NCBI GenBank assembly: GCA_001899855.1
Contig: MKWR01000021.1
Span: 1-64,000 of the forward strand
Direction of reading: 5' to 3'
Length of the DNA: 64,000 bases
Source of the DNA: Lysobacterales bacterium 63-13
GTDB lineage: Bacteria > Pseudomonadota > Gammaproteobacteria > Xanthomonadales > Rhodanobacteraceae
Of the stretch, positions 1 through 9,178 are shown one piece after another (the first letter of the stretch is position 1; the number at the start of each line of letters is the position of its first letter). The translations under genes were made by a program, and so were the position numbers. The notes beneath the pieces are model-generated. The model made no database searches and was not told the DNA's origin. It saw nothing but the letters and a program-made list of their open reading frames with translations.

Positions 1-97
1 AGAAGCCGAGGCAAACTACTACCGGCATCTCGCCAGTCCCGTCGCAATGGCGGCGTGACTTAAACCAAACAGCCTCCACGAAACCCGGGGCGGTTCA
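1..97 (+). mobile_element. Right end of an IS3-family-like insertion sequence interrupting cas9
   Basis: Positions 2-59 on the plus strand read as the last residues of a protein (…NYYRHLASPVAMAA, stop TGA at 57-59), which I take to be the C-terminus of an OrfB-type transposase. After the stop comes a GC-rich stretch whose outer end, read inward from position 97 on the minus strand, begins TGAACCGCCCCGGGTTTCG. That resembles the terminal inverted repeats (TG…CA ends) I know from IS3-family elements. Cas9-like coding sequence resumes immediately at 98. Only this end is present, so the opposite repeat and the target duplication cannot be checked. A contig ending inside a repeated IS would explain why the window starts here. 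The family assignment is from recall of end sequences, not from a search. Confidence 0.6.
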
Positions 98-1905
98 CGA
101 TTGACGCGGACGCCGAGTTTGGTCAGTTCTTCGTCGTAGCGCTCATTGCGGTGTTGGGCTTCGGCTTGACGCTTGCTGATTTCGCGCCGGCGATCGCCCG
201 AAGCACCGAATTCACGGGTCAGTTCGATAATGATTTGATAGGGATGGCCATAACGCTTTATCAACGCATTGACCAATTGCCGCACCTGGTTCAAGCCAAT
301 ATGGACAGTGGGATTTGGGATCTTTCCAAAGCGCCTTTCGTCGTCGTCCCGTGCAGTTGGCTGAGGTGAAGTGTAGCCAACCAGCAACTTTCCGTAATAG
401 GGCAGTTGCTTGAAGATTTCGCCGGTATAGAACCGCGAATGATGCTGGTAGCCCGCGCGCCGAACTGCCTCGTCATAGTTGATCACGTCTCGTTCCAGCT
501 CGGGAACTATTTTGGACAGCGCCTTGAGACTCAGGCTGCCGTAGTCATCCGGCAGATTGAATGACGCAATTGTGCGAGCCTGCGTGGCATCAAACTTTAT
601 CGGGAAAGTGCGCAGGGCATCGGATATGAAGTGGCGCTCAGATTCATCAAAAGTCCCCTTGAGGATTTCATCGCTCGCGTTTGATTGTCCTGGAAGGGCC
701 AGAAGCGCTGCTTCCAAGGTTTCGGCTTGCTCCGCCTGTTCGACAAGAACGGCAATCGCATATTGCTGCTCGGGCGTTAAGGTTTGCCAGCGATCCCCGA
801 TGGCATTCGTTGCGCTGAAACGCGCGGCTACGGCATCACCTCGGAATCCTTTGCGCTTCTCATCTCGACTGAAGTTGAATTCCTTGGAGTTGCGCAAGCC
901 GGCTGCTTTGGCCAAGGCACTGAAGGTCACCAATCCCGGATCATGCGATAGGGTGTCCAACATGGCATTTCGCTCGATGAGCGAGAGGGGTCGGTCACTT
1001 ATCCCATCGCGTACGCGAAGATGGTTCAGATCCTGGAGGATTCGAAAGCGTTGTTGCAGAGGAGCGCAAAGGCGTGCCCGATATTCACTCAACTCGAACT
1101 GGCAACGGCCTGGCTCCACTGGGCGTAGACGTCGCTGAAACAATATGATGTCGCGCAATTGCTCGCGTGCGGATTCGGTGAGTTGGTCGGGATGATGTGC
1201 CTCCTGCGCTGACCATAGTCTGTCGAATTCTTCTTCGACCATTTCGCGCTGAAGATAAAGGACATATTCGCCATCATTGCGTCGACGGCCACGGATGCCG
1301 ACATGCTTGGCTGCTTCGAGCGCGCGGGCCTCGTCCTTGTTGCTTGGATCTTGCCGATCTTTCCGGTATCCCCTTTGCGTGGCGAGATACTCGCCTACGG
1401 TAGCGCAGCCTACGCTGTCGATTCTTTCGCGCAATGCCGCAATTGCGGCATGTACCTTGCCGGCTTCCTTGGCGGCTTCCTCAGTGCGCCCATCCTTGCG
1501 GCTGCTGCGAAATCCGCGTTTGCGACCGAGGTGATATAGGGCGCGACCGAATTCGAACAATGTCAGAACGCCATGCAAGCCTCGCGCTCGCAAAAGATAA
1601 GGGTCCAGTTCCTGCAACTGCTTTCTGGCGACTTGGTCTTTCGGCAGGAAGCCATTGTCGACAAGCGCCATGATCAGCTTATGACGACGTTTGAGCAGTC
1701 GATCGCGGCGGCGGCGCGCCTGCCTGGCTTGCCGGCGATCGGCAGCTCGCGAGGCGAGGGTCTTCGGATCGCGGCCATCCGAGAATATTCGTGAACCCAT
1801 GCGAACAATGGCATCTGGATTGTCGCTTTCGTCCAATCGATAAACACACCAACCGAGCGAGTTCGCACCGAGATCAAGCGCCACGCGATATTTGATATTT
1901 GCCAC
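98..1905 (-). pseudogene. cas9: cas9, type II-C-like, 3' truncated before HNH
   Basis: This encodes the N-terminal two thirds of a CRISPR-associated Cas9 RNA-guided nuclease. The start is GTG at 1905, preceded by AGGGGG five bases upstream. RuvC-I is clear (LDLGANSLGW, residues 10-19), followed by the Arg-rich bridge helix (ASRAADRRQARQARRRRDRL, from about 52), a REC region with GRKRGFRSSRKD, and RuvC-II (IIIELTREF, with the conserved Glu near 561). The linker into HNH (RNERYDEELTKLG) is present. Homology stops at about residue 602, and the reading frame runs through the IS end to a stop at 19-21, giving a 628-residue chimera. HNH, RuvC-III and the PAM-interacting domain are missing, so double-strand cleavage is not expected. 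GC is lower than in neighbouring housekeeping genes, consistent with horizontal acquisition. Type II-C is inferred from the short REC and the tracrRNA form; cas1/cas2 are not visible. Confidence 0.88.
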
Positions 1906-1917
1906 AACAGCCCCCTG

Positions 1918-1946
1918 TTGACGTTCTGATGTGATAAGTGTAACTT
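1918..1946 (+). promoter_or_regulatory. Sigma70-type promoter of the putative tracrRNA
   Basis: TTGACG (1918-1923) and TAACTT (1941-1946) are separated by exactly 17 bases. The predicted transcription start at about 1952-1954 falls at the 5' edge of the anti-repeat-like segment. The promoter sits just upstream of the cas9 start and points away from it. Confidence 0.6.
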
Positions 1947-1951
1947 CAAGC

Positions 1952-2058
1952 GCACTAGCAGATCAGGAAATGCGCTCTTTCCGCTAACAAGCTGATCAGC
2001 CAAAAGCTGAAAGATGCACCAAATCAGACAAAGGCCGAGAAACCGGCCTTTGTCGTTT
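1952..2058 (+). ncRNA. Putative tracrRNA of the type II CRISPR-Cas locus
   Basis: This is a divergent RNA gene next to cas9, about 105 nt long. The first 37 nt (1952-1988) have the layout of a type II-C anti-repeat: a GAAATG bulge-like segment in the middle and CGCTAAC at the 3' side, which would pair with a repeat beginning GTTAGCG. A short hairpin follows (TCAGC 1996-2000, loop CAAAA, GCTGA 2006-2010), then AAGATGCACC, which resembles the CTGAAAAGATGTGCC segment I recall in the Neisseria tracrRNA. It ends in the strong hairpin at 2027-2054. The promoter, size, position and order of elements agree. No array is in the window to confirm the pairing partner, so the call rests on layout and partial similarity. 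Confidence 0.65.
2027..2058 (+). terminator. Rho-independent terminator of the tracrRNA
   Basis: There is a perfect 11-bp stem (GACAAAGGCCG at 2027-2037 with CGGCCTTTGTC at 2044-2054), a six-base loop, and GTTT immediately after it. It ends the putative tracrRNA and matches the terminal hairpin expected of one. Confidence 0.75.
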
Positions 2059-2086
2059 CTATCAACTGCGAATCTCAGGGAGTGAG

Positions 2087-2239
2087 ATGCACGACGAGCG
2101 CATGGTCGACTTGAATCGTGTGTCCGAAGGTTTGCGGTCGGCACTCGCGGGTTTGAATGTTCATGCGCAGCCATGCTGGCCGGGCATGACCTGGCAGCTC
2201 ATCACCAGCTTTCCAATGCTCGCCATCAACTTCTGCTGA
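2087..2239 (+). CDS. Possible 50-residue small protein, unknown
   Basis: This is a short open frame starting ATG at 2087 after AGGGAG. It encodes 50 residues that begin MHDERMVDLNRVSEGL and end in a hydrophobic, Cys-terminated tail (MLAINFC). Its stop overlaps the start of the next small frame as TGATG, the usual form of translational coupling. I recognise no family. It lies between the tracrRNA terminator and the iron permease-like gene and could be chance. Confidence 0.25.
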   Translation: MHDERMVDLNRVSEGLRSALAGLNVHAQPCWPGMTWQLITSFPMLAINFC

Positions 2240-2328
2240 TGCAGGCAATTGTCTGGATTGCCTGGGTCATCTGCGGCGTTGACATGGTTGCGTTGCTGAT
2301 TCCGCCCATCTTCCGCCGCACTGACTGA
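2239..2328 (+). CDS. Possible 29-residue membrane peptide, unknown
   Basis: This frame begins at the ATG that overlaps the preceding stop (TGATG). The peptide is almost wholly hydrophobic from residue 3 to 25 (AIVWIAWVICGVDMVALLIP) and ends FRRTD, so it looks like a single membrane segment with a positively charged tail. Small coupled hydrophobic peptides occur in toxin-antitoxin and stress systems, but nothing here proves expression. Confidence 0.22.
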   Translation: MQAIVWIAWVICGVDMVALLIPPIFRRTD

Positions 2329-2359
2329 TCGTTGCGATCTTGGTACGAGACAAATCGTG

Positions 2360-2752
2360 TCAGATCTGCAGTTCGTCGACGATGCGGCCCCTGCGTGCCT
2401 TGTGCGCCATGGCGGCGTAGTGGGCGCGGTAGCGGTCGAGGGTTTTTTCGTCGAGTTCCTCCAGGTCGAGCAGGGTGTTGTGGGCGAGTTCGGTGACGCG
2501 GATGAGTTCGTCGAGCTTGATCTGCAGCGCGTAGGTGTCGCGGTTTTGCGTGTTCTGGATCAGGAACACCATGAGGAAGGTGATGATCGTGGTGCCGGTG
2601 TTGATGACCAACTGCCAGGTGTCGCTGAAGTGGAAAATCGGGCCGGTGATGATCCAGGCTCCGACAACGCTGGCGGCGAGGCCGAAACACAGCGGTTGGC
2701 CGGTGAAGCGGGCGGCACGCTTGGCGAGTTTGCTGAAGGCACCTTGGCTCAT
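2360..2752 (-). CDS. Low-affinity iron permease family protein
   Basis: This is a 130-residue membrane protein of the low-affinity iron permease family. It has two hydrophobic segments (PLCFGLAASVVGAWIITGPI, about residues 20-39, and VINTGTTIITFLMVFLIQNT, about 48-67), followed by a polar helix rich in acidic residues (IKLDELIRVTELAHNTLLDLEELD). The motif FLMVFLIQNTQNRD is typical of the family. I chose the ATG at 2752, which has GGAG eight bases upstream; longer frames start in non-conserved sequence. Despite the name, iron transport is poorly proven for bacterial members. The gene is divergent from maf. Confidence 0.8.
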   Translation of the reverse strand: MSQGAFSKLAKRAARFTGQPLCFGLAASVVGAWIITGPIFHFSDTWQLVINTGTTIITFLMVFLIQNTQNRDTYALQIKLDELIRVTELAHNTLLDLEELDEKTLDRYRAHYAAMAHKARRGRIVDELQI

Positions 2753-2898
2753 TTCTGTCTCCATTGGCGGATGCTGCGGGGTTTCCCAAGTATGTGCGCA
2801 GCGCCTGCATCGCGCCCGCCCGCGAACCGGGTTCGCCGGAACTCGCCGCGGGGGCGGTGCGTCTGGCACTCTGGCATGTCCCGGATCGGATCACCGTC

Positions 2899-3507
<609 letters not shown>

Positions 3508-3582
3508 CGTGCTTGCGGCATTCGACAACATGCGCTCGCCCCAGCTATAAAACGCTTCAACTTCTTGTGCCAACACCTTGTC

Positions 3583-5061
3583 GTGACCGAAGAAATCCTG
3601 ATCAACGTGACCCCGCGCGAAACCCGCGTTGCGCTGGTCGAGAACGGCATGCTGCAAGAGATGCATATCGAGCGTGCAAGCCGGCGCGGTTATGTCGGCA
3701 ATGTGTACAAAGGCAAGGTCAGCCGGGTCATGCCGGGCATGCAGGCGGCGTTCGTCGAAATCGGGCTGGACCGGGCCGCGTTCCTGCATGCCTCGGACAT
3801 CGTCCGTCCGCAGAACGTCCTGCTTGGCGAAAATGCCGAGTCGGCCACGCCGGCGACACCACCGATCAACGATCTTCTGCGTGATGGCCAGGAGATCGTG
3901 GTGCAGGTGGTCAAGGATCCGATCGGCAGCAAGGGCGCGCGCCTGACCACGCATCTGTCGATTCCTTCGCGTTACCTGGTGCTGCTTCCGTACAGCACCG
4001 TGCTTGGCGTGTCGGTGCGCATCGAGGATGAAACCGAGCGCATGCGCCTGAAGGAGATCCTCGCCGAGACCATCGGCGAAAACCCGCTCGGCTACATCGT
4101 GCGCACGAATGCCGAAGGACAAAGCCGCGAGGCCCTGTGCGAGGACATCGACTACCTCGGCAAGCAGTGGAGTGCCTTGCAGCAACGCATTGCCACGGCC
4201 AAGGTCGGCAAGCGCGTCTACGAGGACCTGCCACTGGCCCTGCGCGCATTGCGCGACCTCATGCGCCCGACCATCGAGCGCGTGCGCATCGATTCACGCG
4301 AGACACTCGATCGCGCCCTCGAATTCACCGGCCAGTTCATGCCCGATCTGGTCGAACGCCTGGAGCACTATCCGGGCGAGCGCCCGGTGTTCGATCTTTA
4401 CGGCATCGAGGACGAGATCCAGCGTGCGCTGAAGAAGGAGGTGCCGCTGAAATCCGGTGGCTACCTGGTCGTCGACCAGACCGAGGCGATGACCACGATC
4501 GACGTCAACACCGGCAGTTACCTGGGCACGCGCAATCTCGAGGAGACCGTCTATCGCACCAATCTCGAGGCGGCACAGGCGGCGGCGCGGCAACTGCGCC
4601 TGCGCAACCTTGGCGGCATCATCATCATCGATTTCATCGACATGATCGACGAGGAACACCAGCGCCAGGTCATCCGCCAACTGGAAAAATCGCTGGTCCG
4701 CGACCACGCCAAGACCACCGTCTATGAAATGTCGCCGCTGGGCCTGGTCGAGATGACGCGCAAGCGCACCACGGAAAGCCTGGAGCGGCAGCTTTGCGAA
4801 CCTTGTCCGGCATGCAGCGGACGCGGCTCGATCAAGACGGCGGAAACCGTGACCTACGAGATATTCCGCGAGATCACCCGCGCGGTGCGCCAGTTCGATG
4901 CGGAAAAGCTGCTGGTGCTGGCGGCGAAGGATGTGGTCGTGCGCATCCTCGACGAGGATTCCACGGCCGTGGCGGAACTCGAGGAGTTCATCGGCAAGAC
5001 CATCCGCTTCCAGCCCGAAGAACACTATTCGCAGGAGCAGTTCGATGTCGTCCTGCTTTGA
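3583..5061 (+). CDS. rng: Ribonuclease G
   Basis: This is a 492-residue RNase E/G family endoribonuclease (E. coli Rng has 489). It matures the 5' end of 16S rRNA and cleaves AU-rich single-stranded RNA. The N-terminus EILINVTPRETRVALVENG, the S1 domain (GNVYKGKVSRVMPGMQAAFVEIGLDRAAFLHASDI), the catalytic DNase I-like part (TTIDVNTG and IIIDFIDMID, with metal-binding Asp residues) and the zinc-link Cys motif (CEPCPACSGRG) are all visible. The start is most likely GTG 3583, matching the E. coli N-terminus; TTG 3565 would add six residues. It lacks the long C-terminal degradosome scaffold of RNase E. It lies between maf and yhdP, the usual order. Confidence 0.95.
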   Translation: MTEEILINVTPRETRVALVENGMLQEMHIERASRRGYVGNVYKGKVSRVMPGMQAAFVEIGLDRAAFLHASDIVRPQNVLLGENAESATPATPPINDLLRDGQEIVVQVVKDPIGSKGARLTTHLSIPSRYLVLLPYSTVLGVSVRIEDETERMRLKEILAETIGENPLGYIVRTNAEGQSREALCEDIDYLGKQWSALQQRIATAKVGKRVYEDLPLALRALRDLMRPTIERVRIDSRETLDRALEFTGQFMPDLVERLEHYPGERPVFDLYGIEDEIQRALKKEVPLKSGGYLVVDQTEAMTTIDVNTGSYLGTRNLEETVYRTNLEAAQAAARQLRLRNLGGIIIIDFIDMIDEEHQRQVIRQLEKSLVRDHAKTTVYEMSPLGLVEMTRKRTTESLERQLCEPCPACSGRGSIKTAETVTYEIFREITRAVRQFDAEKLLVLAAKDVVVRILDEDSTAVAELEEFIGKTIRFQPEEHYSQEQFDVVLL

Positions 5062-5135
5062 CGGATTGGCGGGAACGAACTTGCGTTGCCGATGAATGCC
5101 TTGATCGACAGCATTTCGCGCAACGGCCGTTGCCC

Positions 5136-8100
5136 ATGACGCCGCTGCGCCGACGCCTGCGCAAGCTGCGCTTCTTCGTGCAGGCGATGTTCGTCACCCT
5201 GGTGATTTCCGCCGCGGTCGTCGTCGCCATCGCGCAACTGGCCTTGCCCTGGCTGGCCGACAATCCGCGCCGCGTCGAGGCCTGGCTGTCGGCACAGTTG
5301 CAGCGGCCGGTGAGCATCGGCCAGCTCAGTGGCATGTGGACGCAGGCCGGGCCAAGGCTGGTTCTCGATGACCTGCGCATTGGCGCAACCGCCGCGGGAG
5401 ACGCCGAGCTGCGCTTGCCGCGTTCGGAGCTGGCAATCAACCTGTTTGCGCCCTTGCGCAAGAACCTGGCCTGGAACGAGTTTCGCGTTTTCGGGCCGGA
5501 CCTGGCCTTGAGCCGGGCCGCGGATGGACAGTGGAAGCTGCGCGGCCTGGAACTCGAAGGCAGTGGCGGCGGCAGTGGGGGATCGATGGGCTCGCTGGGT
5601 GCCGTCGTCCTCGTCGACATGAAGCTGGCCGTGCGTGCGCCCAGTCACGCCATCGACCTGGATTTGCGCATCCCCGAATTGCGCGTGGTCAACCACGGGC
5701 GCATCACGCGCGTGCTCGGCCAGGTCGGCACCGGCAACAGCAAGTCATCGCCCTTGTCGCTGGTTGCCGACATTGACCTTGGCGAAGGCTCCGGGCGCGT
5801 GTATGTGGCCGGTCGCGAGGTCGACATCGGCGAGTTGAGCGGGGCGCATGCGCCGGGCGGAATCCGCGTCGTCGCGGCAAAGGGCGACCTGCAGTTCTGG
5901 GCCACCTGGCAGGGCGGCCTGCTCAAGGAGACGCAGCTCAAGCTGGATCTTGGCCAGACAATCCTGCAGGCCAGCAGCGAGGTCAAGGTCGATGACACGC
6001 TCAGCGTGCTGCCGCGCAGTGCGCTTGATCGGCTGGCCTTGAGCGCGCGCTGGCAACGCCAGCCGACGGGCTGGCGTTTCGACCTGGCCGATTATTCCGC
6101 CGGCGCTGCCGATGCGTCGGCGACCGGCGGCCGCGTGATCGCCGAGTACACCAGCGCTGGACAACCTTCCACCCATGTTCGCGCCAGCACGCTGGAACTG
6201 GGCGCGTTCGGCACGCTGGCGATGCTCGGCAACCTGGCGCCCGAGCGCCTGCGCCAATGGTTGTATCTGGCCAATCCGCACTGTGCGGTCGATGCGCTCG
6301 ACCTGCGCTGGTCGAGTCTGCAGGACTTCAATGTCGACGCGAAGATCTCGCGCTGTGGCAGTCGTCCGGCGGCGGCGATCCCGGGAATCGAGCGCCTTGC
6401 AGGGCGCGTGCGCGGCGACAACCAGGCGCTGTGGCTGCAACTGCTCGATCAGCAAACCCGCATTGACTACCCGAAGGTGTTCCGCAAGCCCTTCGTGTTC
6501 ACGCAATTCGGTGGCGACGTGGTGGCCTGGCCCGATGAGGAGGGCTGGCAGCTGCGCAGTCATCGCTTCGACCTGGCAGGCGATGGCTTTGCCGCAAGCC
6601 TGCACGGCGGTGCCGACATGCAGGGCGACGGCACGCGGCCGGCGCTGGATGTGTACGCGCGGATCAGCGACGGCACGGTCGATGCCGCGAAACTATTCTG
6701 GCCAGTCAACGTGATGCCGCCGGCAACCGTCGAATGGCTGGATCGCGCGCTCGCTGTCGGCCGCATCAGCGAAGGCCATGCCCTGGTCCGCGGCGATCTC
6801 GACAGTTGGCCATTCGATGACAATGCCGGCCGCTTCGATGCGCGCGCCGAGTTGCAGGGGCTGAAGCTGGATTTCCTGCGCGATTGGCCGAGTGGCGAGG
6901 ATCTCGCGGTCAGCGCGCGCTTCATCAACAACGGCATGCAAGCCACCGCGCATGCGGGCAGCTCGATGGCGATCGCACTCGCCGAGGTGGACGCCACGAT
7001 CGCCAGTTTCCACGAGCCGCTGCTGGAACTCTCGATCGATGGCCAGGCCAACGGCAAGGATCTGCTGTCCTATCTGCGCGCGACCCCGGTGGGTGCCGAG
7101 CATGCCGATTACCTGCGTGGCCTTGGCATCGGCGGCAAGGGCGTCGTGCATATCGATCTGGATGTGCCGCTCAAGCACAGCGAGGACATGACCCTCGATG
7201 GCTACGTGGACCTGAGCGCGGCACAACTCGACGAACGGACCTGGGGCCTGCACTTTGCCGAGGCTGCGGGTCGCGTGCGCATTGCCCGGGACGGGGTGCT
7301 GGCCGATGCCCTCGATGCGCGCCTCGACGGAATGCCGGTCCGCCTCGGCATCGCCATCGGCAGCTCGGCCACGGATCCGGACAATTCCTTTGAAGCGAAT
7401 CTTCGCGGCGTGCTGCCGGCGGCGGCCGTCTTTGCCAGGGCAACCGACCTTGCCCCGTCCATGGCGAGTTTTCCCGGCCAGGCCGAATGGAACATCGATC
7501 TGGCCATCGGCTCCGATGCCGGTGCCGCCAGGGGGCGCAAGTCGTTGCGCCTGCAAAGCGATCTGCAGGGCATCGCCATCAATCTCCCGGCACCGCTCGG
7601 CAAGCCGGCCGAGGCACGGCTGCCCTTCCTGCTGCAACTGGAAATGCCGCTGGTCGGGCAGCCGTTCAGCGCCAGCCTTGGCGACATCCTGCACATTGGC
7701 GGACGCCTGCCGGGGCCGGACGGGCCGCTTGCGGCCAGGCTCGATCTCGGCCCGGCCACGGCCTCGAACGACGTGCCGGCGAGCGGCCTGCTCATCGGCG
7801 GCCATGCGAAATCCCTGGATGCGGGTGGCTGGATCGGCTTGTTCAACACGGGTGGCGGCGGTGGCGAGCTGTTGCAGGGCGTGCATGTCACTGTCGACGA
7901 GCTGCTCATGGCCGGGCGCAGCTTTGCCAACCTGAGCCTGGCGCTGGTTCCGGACGGCGAGGCGCTGAAGATCGACATCACCGGCGACTCGCTGCAAGGC
8001 AATCTCAGCGTGCCGACGGTCGATCTGCGCCGACGCGGCATCACCGCGCAGATGCAGCGCGTGCACTGGCCGGATCCCATGCCTGGCAACGAGGGTGGCG

Positions 8101-9170
8101 CGGCCCTGGTCGATATCGCGCCGGCCTCGATCCCGCCGCTGCACTTGTGGATCGGCCAGCTGCAACTGGGTGCCGCCTCGCTTGGCGAGTTGCGCCTGGA
8201 GAGTTTTCCGGATGGCGAGGGCATGCGCATTGATCTGCTGGAAGCGAAATCGCCGAATGTCGACCTCCATGCCAGCGGTGCGTGGAGCGGCACAGCCGGC
8301 GACAACCGCTCGCGCATGGTTGTCGAGCTGACTGCCGAAAGCCTCGGCGGCATGCTCGACAGCTTTGGTTTTGCCGGCATCATCGACGGTGGCCAGACCA
8401 TGGCGCATATCGATGCCAGTTGGCCGGGATCGCCGACCGCCTTTGCTCTCGCCAACATGACCGGCTCGCTGGATGTCAGCGTGCAGGAAGGGCGCATCCT
8501 CGATGTCGAGCCCGGTGCCGGCGGTCGCCTGTTCGGCCTGCTGTCGCTGCGCGAGATCCCGCGCCGACTGTCGCTCGATTTCAGCGACTTGTTCAAATCA
8601 GGCATGAGTTTCAACTCGATCAAGGGCACGTTCACGCTTGCCGATGGCAATGCGCAGACCAGCAATCTGCATATCTCGAGTCCAGCCGCGGATATCTCGA
8701 TCAGCGGGCGCACCGGATTGCGCGAGCGCGATTACGACCAGCAGATGATCGTGACGCCGCGCGCCGGAGTGGCCTTGCCGGTGGTCGGTGCACTTGCCGG
8801 CGGCCCGGTCGGTGCGGCGGCCGGGCTGGTCGTGCAGAGCTTGATCGGCAAGTCGATCAATCGTGCCGCGCGCTCGCGTTATCAGGTCAAGGGAAGCTGG
8901 GACAAGCCGCAGATCATCCTCATCGGCAAGGACAGCATCAGGCTGGATGAGACAGGCAACGCGGCGGCCGGCGGCGAGGGCAGCAGCGCGCCGGGCCATG
9001 CGGAAGACCAGCCAACGGTTGCCCAGGATCCATTGCAGGACGTGATCGAAGGCATTCCCGGAGTGCGCCCGCAACCCGGGCAGCGCAGCGAGGCATCGCC
9101 GCTCGATCCGCGCCCGGAGCCGCCGCCGGCAATCGAGGATTCACCAAAGCCCTTGCTGCCCCTGCCATGA
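5136..9170 (+). CDS. yhdP: YhdP-family AsmA-like envelope protein
   Basis: This very large protein (1344 residues) begins with RRRLRKLRFF and one N-terminal membrane anchor (VQAMFVTLVISAAVVVAIAQLALPWL). Long stretches follow that alternate in the way expected of DUF3971/AsmA-like beta-rich periplasmic proteins, and the C-terminal part contains GGRLFGLLSLREIPRRLSLDFSD-type sequence and a Gly-rich hydrophobic patch (VVGALAGGPVGAAAGLVVQSLIG). E. coli YhdP, with TamB and YdbH, moves phospholipids between the inner and outer membranes. The last 80 residues are a Pro/Glu-rich tail. ATG 5136 is chosen because it directly precedes the positively charged anchor. It follows rng by 74 bases and is probably co-transcribed. 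Confidence 0.88.
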   Translation: MTPLRRRLRKLRFFVQAMFVTLVISAAVVVAIAQLALPWLADNPRRVEAWLSAQLQRPVSIGQLSGMWTQAGPRLVLDDLRIGATAAGDAELRLPRSELAINLFAPLRKNLAWNEFRVFGPDLALSRAADGQWKLRGLELEGSGGGSGGSMGSLGAVVLVDMKLAVRAPSHAIDLDLRIPELRVVNHGRITRVLGQVGTGNSKSSPLSLVADIDLGEGSGRVYVAGREVDIGELSGAHAPGGIRVVAAKGDLQFWATWQGGLLKETQLKLDLGQTILQASSEVKVDDTLSVLPRSALDRLALSARWQRQPTGWRFDLADYSAGAADASATGGRVIAEYTSAGQPSTHVRASTLELGAFGTLAMLGNLAPERLRQWLYLANPHCAVDALDLRWSSLQDFNVDAKISRCGSRPAAAIPGIERLAGRVRGDNQALWLQLLDQQTRIDYPKVFRKPFVFTQFGGDVVAWPDEEGWQLRSHRFDLAGDGFAASLHGGADMQGDGTRPALDVYARISDGTVDAAKLFWPVNVMPPATVEWLDRALAVGRISEGHALVRGDLDSWPFDDNAGRFDARAELQGLKLDFLRDWPSGEDLAVSARFINNGMQATAHAGSSMAIALAEVDATIASFHEPLLELSIDGQANGKDLLSYLRATPVGAEHADYLRGLGIGGKGVVHIDLDVPLKHSEDMTLDGYVDLSAAQLDERTWGLHFAEAAGRVRIARDGVLADALDARLDGMPVRLGIAIGSSATDPDNSFEANLRGVLPAAAVFARATDLAPSMASFPGQAEWNIDLAIGSDAGAARGRKSLRLQSDLQGIAINLPAPLGKPAEARLPFLLQLEMPLVGQPFSASLGDILHIGGRLPGPDGPLAARLDLGPATASNDVPASGLLIGGHAKSLDAGGWIGLFNTGGGGGELLQGVHVTVDELLMAGRSFANLSLALVPDGEALKIDITGDSLQGNLSVPTVDLRRRGITAQMQRVHWPDPMPGNEGGAALVDIAPASIPPLHLWIGQLQLGAASLGELRLESFPDGEGMRIDLLEAKSPNVDLHASGAWSGTAGDNRSRMVVELTAESLGGMLDSFGFAGIIDGGQTMAHIDASWPGSPTAFALANMTGSLDVSVQEGRILDVEPGAGGRLFGLLSLREIPRRLSLDFSDLFKSGMSFNSIKGTFTLADGNAQTSNLHISSPAADISISGRTGLRERDYDQQMIVTPRAGVALPVVGALAGGPVGAAAGLVVQSLIGKSINRAARSRYQVKGSWDKPQIILIGKDSIRLDETGNAAAGGEGSSAPGHAEDQPTVAQDPLQDVIEGIPGVRPQPGQRSEASPLDPRPEPPPAIEDSPKPLLPLP

Positions 9171-9178
9171 GCGGGCGC

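Noticed and set aside
60-97. IS end as a CRISPR repeat
   Set aside because: It occurs once, abuts Cas9-like coding sequence and has the form of an IS3-type terminal repeat; no spacer or repeat array follows.
19-1905. Full 628-residue ORF as a naturally small Cas9 or IscB-like nuclease
   Set aside because: The last ~26 residues are a translation of the IS end, there is no HNH or RuvC-III, and the linker into HNH is cut mid-way; truncation fits better.
6693-8408. 571-residue minus-strand ORF inside yhdP
   Set aside because: It is a shadow of the yhdP reading frame; Arg/Ala/Gln-rich with no domain pattern.
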